DNA of 64,000 bases. Origin: Straminergon stramineum (taxonomy: Eukaryota > Streptophyta > Bryopsida > Hypnales > Calliergonaceae). The DNA lies in assembly GCA_963920665.1 (NCBI GenBank), contig OY987267.1:17050001-17114000 (forward strand). The letters run 5' to 3'. Every line of letters begins with the position of its first letter. Position 1 is the stretch's first letter. The notes under the pieces were generated by a model that ran no database searches, had not been told where the DNA came from, and worked only from the letters and a program-made list of their open reading frames with translations. A program made the translations under genes and the position numbers. This document shows positions 37,321 to 47,606 of the stretch, one piece after another.

Positions 37321-39839
37321 CAACCTAACATTAAGAAATGCATATTTTTAGATGTATGAATGATTTGCAACATCATGTTTATAATTTAATATGAAAGTCA
37401 AAGGAAAAAATTAGAAGAAGGCTAGAAGACATAGATCTTATCTTTTTTGCAAAATGCAACCTTTTAGAGATGTGTCAAGTCATCCCCTAAAAAACTTGGG
37501 CTTGAATTTCCTCTCAATCCCACCTTTATGAATTAACTCTCTCTTGAAATATTTGCAATTACAAAATAGGTGTGGTTATTGCAATGATAAACATATAAAC
37601 AAGATTATTCTATGGATTTATAAAGCAACTCAAATTTACAAAAATAAATGTAACTAAAGTGAAAGATATACTTGTATAGAATCCTCTTCATAAGAGCATT
37701 TGTATTATTTTTCTCTTTTAAAGGAGTAGACCTCAAATATAAAGAGTCATTTTTGAAAAGCCACCAAAAAGCATGATCCCATAAGATAATGCACCATATT
37801 TCCAAATAAAGACCAATCATGCCCAACTCATCATTGACACTCCACCAAACCACAATATTCTCAGACTTGGTGATGCTTATAAATTTAGCTATGGTTGCCT
37901 CTTCCAACTACAAAAAAATCAAGAAATATAAGTATGAAGACATTATTAACGCAAAGTATATCATCGTACAACAATGGAATAAGAATCAAAATATTTATAA
38001 GCTTGAAAAATGAAAATATTGAAAGAAAAGGTTGATAATATACCTCAAACCAAAAATCAATCTTAGAGAGCCAAGTCTCTAAGGTCAATGTGTTGAAATC
38101 AAAGATGGAAAATCTGAAGCCTTCTATAGAGGTCTCAATGGAGTTCCACCACTTGAGCCAAAAAACCTTATAGTTTGATTGAACTAAACATGTAGATATC
38201 CTTTGAAGTTTCTCCAATAACATCTTGGGCTTCTCATTGGCACTATAATGCAAGTTAATCTGAAATTTTAAAGGACAAAATTATAGTCAAAACTAATACT
38301 AAAGAAATCATAAAAGTCATTCATTTGCAAGCAAACAAACAAAAATATATACCTCTTCTAGAAATTCAACGTCATTTTTTGGATTTGCAATGGTGGACTG
38401 CTTATCAAACTCTGTTTGAAATTCCTTAATAACTACAATGGAATCTTGAATCATGACATCATGAACTCCCTTTGAAGTAAAATCTTGCAGCTGTGTCTTC
38501 TCATAATATGTTTACACTACCGCATTTGAAATAATAGTGATCTCTTGTTGCACATGAAAAATAAAAACTTTCAATGAATATAAAAAGAATTCTACAAATT
38601 ATGACAAATGAATGAAAAAATTAAACAAACATGAGACACTCACCTGATGAAAGAATTGTATGAAGACGTTTGACGTCAATGGATACCAAGCACCTAACAA
38701 TTTTCTATTTTCGCATTTCTTGTAATCCTCATCGTTTAGAAGACCCTTGAACTCTTCTAATTTCAAATTGTCATATATACTCATCCTATGCAATTGTTGA
38801 ACCAAATTGCTCTTGACATTGGAATGCTATGTAGTTCTTCAAATATCAATGGAAATAGAATGTAAGATGAATGAATTTGAAGACATGGAATACTACAACA
38901 GATCCTCTAAAGTGGTAAAGTAGAAAAAAACTTATTATATCAGAAATTGAAACTCACCAATTGATGTCATTCATAGTCTCCATTAGAATGTATGTGCGAT
39001 TTTCTGACACCAGAAGCATGCAATCAATGGGCAAATGTCACTTGTGACCACGAGGATGCATCCTGTGTATGTGAACATACCAAGCCACCAATCTATGATT
39101 GTCATCCCATACAAAAACACATGGTTTGACAAATGTGAAATGGATGGCTGAGACTTTAACCAACACTCAAATTGATCATTCTCTTGTATCTAGTGTTTAG
39201 CCCATGTCTCCACGATTTCAAGGGTCACTAACTTACAAAGTCCCTTGTCATTTGTTGTAGACTCATAAAGTACACGATCCCCTTGTGGATCTCTATGTAC
39301 AAACTCAACCTCCAATTGTTTGACTTGACTTTGAAGGAGAGGACATACTAATGGAAGCTCAATCATCCTACACAAAGGAATATCAAATTAGGATCCGATC
39401 CCACTAGTATTAAATAGCATATTGTTGATGACAACACTTGAGGCAAGCTTTTGACTATGTTGCTTATCATGTTCCACCTCTTCTACCATTCGCACCTCAA
39501 AAGCCTGATTAACATTTTCACTTTCAACGATATTCTCAACCTACAATAAATAGTATATTGAAAATAAATTATAGTCAATACTAAGAAGTCATGGAAAAAC
39601 AAAGCAAATTGAATGACAAGTATGATACAAGAATGGTTGATGCGACATACATCCAAAGAGAATTGGAAATGTATGAAATCTGAGGAATAGTAACCACAAT
39701 CTTGGATTCATCATTGATGTTGAGCTCCAACATTTCTACTTGTGTAAGCCCTCCATCGACATGCATGAAGCTTTATTTTTGAAAAATTGGAAAATGTGCA
39801 CACTAAGCTTGTGTTGTCTAAGTGAAACACAAAATAATC

Positions 39840-40480
39840 AAAAATTGAGACCTTGTTAACGAGGCCACATTCTATAGCTTGAATCAACAATTGAAACAAG
39901 AATTGAAACCATACACCATAAACATGAACTGTCAAAGTGAGACCCCAAACAATCAAAAATTGAGGGACCTTGCTCACGACACTACATTCTATAGCCTAAA
40001 CCAACAATTGAAACAAGAATTAAAAACATACATCATAAACATGAACCATCTAAGTGAGACTTAAAACAACTAAAAATTGAGACCTCGTTAATAAGGCCAC
40101 ATTCTATAGCCCAAACCAACAATTAAAACAAGAATTGGAACCATACACCATAAACATGCACCATCTAAGTGAGACTCAAAACAATCAAAAATTGAGACCT
40201 CATTAATAAGGCCATCTTCTACAGCCTAAGCCAACAATTGAGAAGAATTTTTAAAAGCAACTAGAACTATGCACCCTAGAATTGTACTGTTGGAGTGAGA
40301 CCGTAAACATCCTAAAATTAACACCTCAATAACAAGGTCATGTTCTAAAATCCAAGGCAACAATCAGAAGAAACTTTTTTTTAACTTGCACCTAAATCCA
40401 TACCATTTCAGTGAAATATGAAACTACACAAGATTGACGCCTTGTTAACGAGGCAATATTCTATAGCCTCAATAAGTGAT
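39840..40480. repeat. Minisatellite, about 115-bp unit, five to six copies
   Basis: Units begin with a near-palindrome (gaCCTTGTTAACGAGGcc and variants) near 39850, 39965, 40080, 40196, 40323 and 40438. Each continues with 'acattctatagcc...aaccaacaattgaaacaagaattg...catacaccataaacatg...aagtgagac'. Spacing is about 115-127 bp. The leftmost units are most alike, and divergence grows to the right. The array lies between the recognisable exons of copy B and its probable 5' exons, so it may sit in an intron. Confidence 0.88.
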
Positions 40481-41178
40481 CTAGAAGACAAAAAATGACA
40501 CTTGATGAGGAGTTTTGGTGGCTTCTAGAGCATTGATGCCTTCAATGCATACAGGGACACCCTCCCCACCTTGATGAACACCCTTCCCTCTCTCGCTACA
40601 CTCCTCTTTATCTTTCCGCTACATCAAGGCACTCCTTAATTTCATCGTAGAAGTAGCAACAAGCAATGCGCACAAAAATGCAACAACACTAAATGAAGAG
40701 AACTATGCAAAATCAAACCCTAGCCTAACCAATAAGTTCATCTATGGTTTCAAAAAAAAATTAAAAAAAATAAGGAAGAGATTGGTAGATATAAGGCAAA
40801 GGAATCTTTTGATTAGATTTTGCGATTTTGAAGACTTTAAGTCCAAATTTTTTGGACACATAGATTATAATCTTAGAACTCACCCGAATTTTTTTCAGAG
40901 TTTTTGGACTCATGGAAAATTTTACAAAAATCGTCAAAGTCCTCTAAAAAGACACGGGCAAGATTTGGCCAAAAAATCTTCTGATTTTGAAGATTTCAGA
41001 AAAGATTCCAATATGCTAAATTCATTTTTAGGCCGTAAAACATTCAAAAACACTTTGTTTTTTACAAGCTATATACTGTTGGAATCCTCTTCTCAGTCTA
41101 CACAATATAGTGTGCAGTGTCAAATGCACCTCTAACAAATAAAAACATGTAAATGGAATTCCTCACTATCTAATGACT

Positions 41179-41586
41179 CTAGTTCCAACAATAAATAGAT
41201 GAACTTACCAACTCTACACTTCTTACTAACGTGTTATTCTCTAATGGACTTGATTGGCATAAGTCTTCTCCACTTTCATCTACACTATCAAGTTTGGCAA
41301 TATTTATTCCTTCACTATTTTGTTTTGAATTATCCCTACACTGAAAATGCCCAACTTCAACTCCAAGATCTTCAAAGGACAAGGTCCGAAGAGTGCTACT
41401 AATCATAGTGTCGTTGACCTTTTGCAAGCATTTAAACATCTTCAATTTCTCTAATTGCTTTTTACTAGAAAAAAGAAAACCAACCTTATGTCTCTTCCTA
41501 CGAAAACCCTTTGGCATCCTTTCAATTAAAAACACTATAAGAAAACTAATTCTACTTCTTCGTTGCCAACTTTGCAATCTCTCCAA
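41179..41586 (-). pseudogene. Probable 5' exon of copy B (basic domain)
   Basis: A 135-residue frame without stops on the - strand, long for this AT-rich DNA. It starts Arg/Lys-rich (FRRKRHKVGF, SSKKQLEKLK) and becomes acidic (LDSVDESGEDLC). It has no domain I can name. It has the same strand as copy B and lies just upstream of the minisatellite, so it is probably the N-terminal region of the same gene. No counterpart was found upstream of copy A. Confidence 0.45.
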
Positions 41587-41659
41587 TATGTAACAATTTT
41601 CGAGGTTGATGAGTGTATTCTCATCTAATTAATTAGAGGTTCTCATGACATAACGACAT

Positions 41660-41887
41660 CTACTCATCTAAACTCCAATGGACATTAACATCCCTTCTTC
41701 GCTCAACTACCTCATAAACCCCCTTACATTTGAAGATATCACTCTTGCATTGAAAGACGCCTCTATTTGGTAGCTTCCAATGTGCCTTCATTTGATCATG
41801 TCTGAGTGTGACACTATCTACAATTAATAATTCTAAGGATTGTGTAATGATAACTAAAATAAAATAATTCAATTGTTGGACAAACAT
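41660..41887 (-). pseudogene. Possible first exon of copy B
   Basis: A 75-residue frame on the - strand with a compositionally protein-like core: RHDQMKAHWKLPNRGVFQCK, then SDIFKCKGVYEV and ERRRDVNVHWSLDE. The two spaced cysteines and the His/Trp pair could be a small metal-binding fold, but no known finger fits. It reads away from the divergent transposase gene that starts about 400 bp to the right. Confidence 0.4.
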
Positions 41888-42561
41888 AAAATCTTTAAAT
41901 GTAGGCTTTTCAATTCAAATCACTAGAATTCAATATAAAACAATTGAAATCTTTCTCGGCTATCTCATTGTCATTTATCTACTATCACAAAAAAGCTTTT
42001 GGATTCTCCCATCTAGGCAAGCAATAACATTTACCATGACTTTGTAGATTGTATGCACATTCAAGTATGGACATGACACTTGTTCACGGTGACAGGTCTA
42101 GCATTCCAATTTTATTTTCTTTTAACGATGACGGTGTATCATGGATAGCTACATTGATTTTTAGGATTAGGTTCAACCTAGAGTTGTCTTCTTTATGGAT
42201 GGAGGAGGAGATATTTGATTCCGAGGGAGTTGAAGTCATATCTACTGTCATGCTTTCGAAGATCACAAATGACTTAGGAGTCATTTGGAGGCTTTCCCTA
42301 GAGGCAAGTACCATACTTTTGATACTCCAAGGGTCACTACGTCAATATCAACAGAAATTCTCACACCCAGATCTGCAACTTCTATTGTTCTAATGTTTTG
42401 GAGAACTTGTGTAAAGGTAGAGTTTCTATATCATAGCCATATGAATCTTACAAAGTCTTCCAACAATGATGTTGTTATCATTAATGAAAATCACAAGCTC
42501 TCTACTATACATGAAAAGTGTGAAGACACTATATTGGATGTGGACTACATTGAGCATGATA

Positions 42562-42711
42562 TACTAAAAGAAAACAACATTGATTTCAACAAAATTCAAT
42601 TGATGCAAAATATAGTTTTCAACCAAAAAATGCAAAAAATGCTTTTTTTGGCAAAAAAACTACATTTTGCATCAGCTGAATTTTGTTGAAATCAATGTTG
42701 TTTTCTTCTAG
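42562..42711. mobile_element. 150-bp hairpin MITE inside the transposase gene
   Basis: The arms (about 42563-42619 and 42656-42712) pair almost perfectly over 57 bp, differing at about four positions. Both carry AGAAAACAACATTGATTTCA. The loop is about 36 nt and is itself A/T symmetrical. TGATA occurs directly outside both ends (42557-42561 and 42712-42716) as a candidate 5-bp target duplication. The element separates two parts of the transposase coding sequence. Its size and stem also resemble a miRNA precursor. Confidence 0.75.
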
Positions 42712-42985
42712 TGATAGTACATTGAATTCTTTAGTTCATAAAAGGAAAACTAAGTTTGTGAATGTGTTGGAGTGCCTTAGAGATATGCAAAGTCATCCAT
42801 AGGCGAGGAATGAGTTGAAGTTTGTAAACCTCAATACACTTCATTGTGAATTTGTTCAACATCTTCCTCAATCATTTAATGGGGACATACTTTTTGAGTT
42901 ATCCCCTCTTCCTTTTTCGGTATCCCTTTCCGGAACTTGACCAAATTCAAACTCTTTATCTTCTATAGGTTGGCAACTAGAGGGC

Positions 42986-43501
42986 ATGGACCATAAGTTT
43001 GATGGATACAATTGGATACAAACACACACCACAAACATTGCAAACGATTTTGGCCTAAAGTTCCGCTACTCATTGTGTGTGGGACATCTTGTTTGCAAGA
43101 ACAAAGCATATCTAAGACTATGGCGAAGCGGCAACAAAAACGAGACAAAGTGGGAGGGGTCATCACCTGCCATCTTTGTTGTGGGAGAGCATTCAACAAC
43201 AAAGTCTAATCTTATGTATCAGATTTGTACAAAAGTTCCTTTTTGCAAAGCTCCGTGCCCTTGTCATATATATAGGGTCTTAAACTCTTTAGGTCTTCCC
43301 AGAGTTTGTATCCATATTGGTATTCACAATCATCCTGTGGATAAGGGCATCTATCACAATTATGTCGATCAAACAGCATCTTTGATTAGTCAAGAAGTAT
43401 CAAAGACACCAACTACACCAAATTCAGCCATTCGGCTTAGAACTAGTCAGGAATTTCTTGCATCTAAATTGTTTGGGGAGGAAGGATTACAAAGTGATTG
43501 A
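42986..43501 (+). pseudogene. Transposase N-terminal zinc-finger exon (longest intact frame)
   Basis: A 171-residue uninterrupted frame, the longest in the window. It reads MDHKFDGYNWIQTHTTNIAN, then CVGHLVCKNKAYLRLW, CTKVPFCKAPCPCHIYRV and IHIGIHNHPV. The C-x4-C ... H-x-H arrangement ending in HNHPV fits the WRKY-GCM1/FLYWCH fold used by Mutator-like transposases to bind their ends. An AG acceptor-like site (tctatag, about 42962-42968) precedes it. It ends in a stop at 43501, after which the same protein continues (LRGETLEAVMEKF), so it is one exon of a broken gene and not a small protein. Confidence 0.75.
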
Positions 43502-45467
43502 AAGCCCCTCCGTGGAGAAACCCTTGAAGCTGTCATGGAGAAATTCAAGATACTCAGTTCTCCAAGTATTCAAAATACCATCTCCAATTTCCATCATAGT
43601 ATAAGCAAAGGACCCTTTGACAACATTCTCTCATTGAAAATGAGAAGTGCATATTCTTTTATTCAAAATAGCATTTTTCCAAGACAAGGTAAAGAGAAGG
43701 TTTATCTTTTCAAGATGTTTGAGGAAGGTCCAAGAAACGGAGTAGATTTGGTAAGGCAAATGCAATCTGGTGGAGACTTGCAAAACTCTTGATGCATGTT
43801 TGATCATGTGAAGATGGTGGAGGGATGGACATTGATGGCTGCCGATATTTACGATCCTGAGTCTTATCGAGTCCAAATTATCTACGTTGCAACATGATGA
43901 GTGAGGATGCTTGGTCACAAAAACAAATGTAGAGATCCTTTAACTTTGTTATGGTGTGCCATAGAATTTCTTTTCTAAATTTCAAGGATTTCATGGCTGA
44001 CAACACAATAGCCAACTAGCATGCTATTTGTGTGGCATATGGAAGTGGCAACAAGCAAGAGCCAATGCAAGATCATGTGTGCTCTTGTCTACTTCACTAA
44101 ACGACATCGCTGAATAGACACACTTAGAAGCTCATTCGCGTAGAGTTCCAAGAACTTACAAGACGTTTTGCAAATAATACAAAGATTTGAAGTCGATGGT
44201 AGAAGCAGAAGAAAGATATTTAGAAATCAAAGGTTGGTGGCTCTCTTCAAGAGTTGCATCAAAGGACTTTCTTCCAGAATTAGATGATTGGTTTGATTTC
44301 TGACACTTCCAATATCGACAATGGGGTGGATTTTTTGAATTGGTAAGGCATGTGCCTCCTCAAATTTCAATTGGCCCAATTTCTATTCACTTACAAGTTT
44401 TTTTAATGTCCAAAATTTATGTGTTTTCTATTTTATTGTTTTCCTTTATATGTACAAAATTTGCACGAATTTGAGTTGAATACTCAAACTTCTTAGTAAT
44501 GAAACTAGACTTTAGGAACCAAGAAAGCCTTACCACACCTCTCAAAATTGTTGTTGTTGGTGTAGAACTTGAGCTTGGAGGAGCTGGATGAAATGCCTTC
44601 ATGCAACTTAGCAAAGACAATTGACAACAAGTAGTTGCAAATGTCTGGGAAGAGGAGAACCTGCTTATATGTCACCACCACAGATAACATGATGCAAGCT
44701 ATTCAACAATCTACAAATTATTGGACATAGCTCCAAGGGTATGCATCTGACACATGTCTCTACTTGGATGAACTTCACCTTTGAGTTGCAAGAGGAACCG
44801 AAAATCCAACATGATTTGCTGAGGTTGTTGCCAAACTATCAGGTGTTCACTTATTCACCACACGTGTTCCCTACTTAGAAGGTGAAAAAGGTTTTGGATC
44901 TTCAAAGCACAAACTAGATCTGCCACATGGATCAGATGGTGACTCTCACCACCATGATACAGTGAATTTCTCTACACCAAGAGTTCAGACTAGATCAATA
45001 AGAGCATGTATACAAGCAGGCGCATCAACATCAATGTCAATGTTGATACAAGAAGCAAAACCAAGTACAATACACCCTCATGCTACTAAGGTACTTAAAA
45101 CAAATTGCAACCCTTCTCTATGGTACATTGCTAGGTGTATGAAGGAAGGAAAGACTTGTCATAGAATTCAAGTTGGAATGAAAAAGAAATGTGGAGCCAA
45201 AATAAACAAGGCAAATAAAAGTGGAACAATAAAACCTACCTAGAACACCCACATTACAGAATATGAAACCAATGCCATCATGAACTTTAATTCCTAGTTT
45301 TGCACATATGACCTTATGCATTGTGTAGGAGGCTCTAAAGTGAAGTAGGTTCACGACTGGACCCATCTTCCAAATGTTTGGCCTATTGCATGTGGGACAC
45401 ATCTCACCAAATCAAAGACCCTTTCTTTAGAAGAAGAAGAAGAAGAGACTAAGACTGAACATCCCTA

Positions 45468-46620
45468 AAACAGGGCTTCAACTTTCCAAAACCTAGCTTT
45501 GTGGCCAGATGTGAATCCAAGCATAACCTTGGTAAAAAATAGAATAAAACATCTCCAACCTAGGCAAGTCCCAAAAGTGTCAAGATATGATACTTTGGTG
45601 TAGGTACAATAATTTCTAAGCCTCTAAATCCAAATGTGATCCAATGCAAATGTCCATATAAGTGAGCACAAAAAGTTGACAAGATGTCTAAGTGCTAGAA
45701 AAACTTGCTCCAAGTACTCCAAAAATGGGAGTTTAGAACCTGAAGGCCACGCCTCACCTGTACCCGTCCCAATCACACAACAATCCAATGTTATGTTAGT
45801 GAGGATGTAATAGGTGTCTTCAACAATGGCCAATTGCTATCTATGTCACAGATTCATGAAACCAAAATGGAGAACAATAAATCACAAGTTAGTGAGTATT
45901 CACGGTAAAGCCAAAATCCTAAGCAAAGTGCATGAAAACCCAAAGACCTTTGCCATTCCCCTGATGTGCAATAGCTTGAAGTTCAAGAGTCTTCCAAGAA
46001 AGTAAGTAAGAAAGAAAGCACCACACTCCCAAAATTCAGCCGTCACAGTAAGAGAGAAAAGAAATGAGGCAGAGAAGCCACTATATGTTAACTGATTTGA
46101 AAATGGGAGGGAAAGCACAAAGAAATGGCCATAATGGAGGTAGTTACACCAAATAGGTGGTAGACCTATAGCCAATTAAACCATCACCCTTAGTGGGTGG
46201 GAGGGTGGTACAATTCACCTGAAGGTAATTTAGATATGAGAGCCCATGTTGTGTAAATCAAGCCACATCATGTGGTATATGAGCAGGACTAAAATCCCTA
46301 CAGTCACACTTAGTGAAGAAAGCTGAAATGTGTAGGTTAAAAAATTGACTCTTGTGCTTAGTAAGAATATGAAATAAAAAATCATATCATAAAAGCTTAG
46401 TGCTATCAAGAAAGCCATAAAAAGCTCCTTTTAAAAAAAATAGAAGTGAAAATGGAAAAGACAGGAAGTAAATCAAGCAAAGCATCAAAGGCAAATTTAA
46501 ATATATATGGAGCCTTTTAAGGTGTGATATTTCCATATCATAGGCTATTGGGGTCAAGGGGACTACTTTACATAAAAATAACATTTTTTTGAATGAACAT
46601 AAATGAATAGTTCAATGCTT
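45468..46620. other. Gene-free stretch
   Basis: No frame on either strand shows recognisable motifs, although several reach 60-90 codons. It lies between the transposase gene and the GAA repeat. Confidence 0.45.
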
Positions 46621-46621
46621 A

Positions 46622-46711
46622 AAGAAGAAGAAGAAGAAGAAGAAGAAGAAGAAGAAGAAGAAGAAGAAGAAGAAGAAGAAGAAGAAGAAGAAGAAGAAGA
46701 AGAAGAAGAAG
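46622..46711. repeat. (GAA)n microsatellite, about 29 units
   Basis: Uninterrupted GAA repeats. A run of polyphenylalanine on the other strand is a by-product. The length and purity suggest recent expansion. Confidence 0.98.
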
Positions 46712-47040
46712 GGTTCCAATAGCAAACCAAAGAGATAGATGAACCATTGCTCCACCTCTTTAATGAAGAGAGTACATGGAGAGGTCTGCCCTTCTTTCAC
46801 TTGAAGCAACGAAATAGTGATATACAACCATCTAACAATGACATACACCCCACGAAGCAATTGGGAAGGACCATCCGGCAAAACCCTAATACACCTATAC
46901 TTGACCACCTCAATAAATGGGAGACTGCATGAAACTTAAAAGTTATCATTGAATCTGTAGTTGTTATTCTATACCCTGGTTATGGTAGAATGATTTCTCT
47001 AATGTTTGGTATCTTTTCCTACCAGAAGGTCTATTGAATT

Positions 47041-47235
47041 ACAATTTTGGACTTCCCTGCTTGTACTTGCAAAGACTTCATCACCATGGGTACAACCGCA
47101 CTTAATAGTAGGAAATCATGGATAAATTGCAAGCATTTGTATTATGTCTTTAGGTTCATTTGTAAGGCAAACTCTAAGGATGACAAGTATATACATGCAC
47201 CAAGTGAAGCTACTTCTTGTAGGTAGAAATCTATA
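47041..47235 (+). pseudogene. SWIM zinc-finger fragment of a Mutator-like transposase
   Basis: The frame reads ILDFPACTCKDFITMG, then SWINCKHLYYVFRFICKA and DDKYIHAPSEA. The C-x-C ... C-x-H spacing (ACTCKDF ... NCKHLYYVF) is the SWIM finger, common near the C-terminus of Mutator-like transposases. It lies 1.6 kb beyond the last recognised block of the transposase at 42.3-45.5 kb, on the same strand. It is either a detached part of that gene, with the GAA repeat and unrelated sequence between, or the remnant of a second element. Confidence 0.65.
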
Positions 47236-47489
47236 AGATATTGTATATCTGCCTTGTAGTAGATAGTAAACCACTTATGTTTAAAGGTGGATATAGAATT
47301 GTTGATGGAGTAGGTGCAAAATATCCCAAATCCTAATTAGATTGAGGTGGAAATAGTTCATGACAACCTAAGGACCACTCAAATCATACATAAAATTATA
47401 AACATCCAAAAAATATATAAGAAAAAGTTGAATTCAACCAAACAACAGTGTAGGATGAAATGTTACAATTCTACAAATGAATCATGAAG

Positions 47490-47606
47490 GTGCTCCTCGA
47501 TTCCAAGGAACACTTCACCAATAACCATATTCCAACAACATTGTACAATTGATTATTAAATATCTCCAAATAAACCTTCAAGGTGCTCTTTGGTTCTAAG
47601 GAGCAC
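47490..47606. repeat. Two strong palindromic motif copies
   Basis: GTGCTCCTCGATTCCAAGGA followed by ACAC (47490-47513) and GTGCTCTTTGGTTCTAAGGA followed by GCAC (47583-47606) are each nearly self-complementary over 24 bp. They are the longest members of the palindrome family seen at 9-18 kb. Confidence 0.7.

Larger units (their letters stand above)
35869..39540 (-). pseudogene. Copy B: decayed multi-exon gene with C-terminal amino DNA methyltransferase-like domain
   Basis: Read on the - strand, the coding blocks are about 39540-38958, 38826-38644, 38557-38353, 38259-38044, 37906-37680, 37560-37445, 37320-37012, 36866-36590, 36472-36271 and 36172-35869. Splice-like edges survive well: CAG|GTGAGT after 38644, GTGAGT after 38958, GTATAT after 38353, TTTCAG before 38259 and GTAAGT after 36271. 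Pieces shared with copy A include FVHRDPQGDRVLY, LKLEEFKGLLNDEDYKKCE and INLHYSANE...WLKWWNS. The first part has no nameable function; the last third is methyltransferase-like. About eight in-frame stops break it, several of which could be Trp codons changed by G-to-A. The gene probably extends upstream to about 41887. Confidence 0.82.
42285..45467 (+). pseudogene. Mutator-like DDE transposase gene with WRKY-GCM1/FLYWCH-type zinc finger, broken
   Basis: On the + strand the pieces are, in order: FVNVLECLRDMQSHP...FVNLNTLHCEFVQ (42740-42930), a zinc-finger block (42986-43501), RNGVDLVRQMQSGGDLQNS (43735-43790), MFDHVKMVEGWTLMA (43798-43840), MMSEDAWSQKQM, FMADNTIAN...VAYGSG (43990-44050), EAEERYLEIKGWWLSS and FQYRQWGGFF (44205-44340), EMPSCNLAKTIDNK (44590), CNPSLWYIARC...KKKCGAKI (45105-45220) and LPNVWPIACGTHLT (45370-45415). 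This order matches a transposase family of non-angiosperm plants that I recognise from memory: DNA-binding finger, DDE core, C-terminal cysteine block. Stops and frameshifts are many, and the first catalytic Asp position reads Asn (CNM for CDM). A hairpin element (42562-42711) sits in the 5' part. The gene runs head to head with copy B. Confidence 0.78.

Noticed and set aside
39840..40480. Regularly spaced repeats that could be mistaken for a CRISPR array
   Set aside because: The whole 115-bp unit repeats, with no unique spacers, in a plant sequence.
40782..41135. 117-codon + strand frame between the minisatellite and the 5' exons of copy B
   Set aside because: No recognisable domain, antisense to the copy B gene, and plausible by chance at this length; not supported as a gene.
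41533..41552. CACTATAAGAAAACTAATTC, resembling a CACTA end
   Set aside because: It lies within a - strand coding block of copy B, and no partner end was found.
46612..46908. 98-codon - strand frame with a long polyphenylalanine tail
   Set aside because: It is the translation of the GAA microsatellite and has no other protein character.
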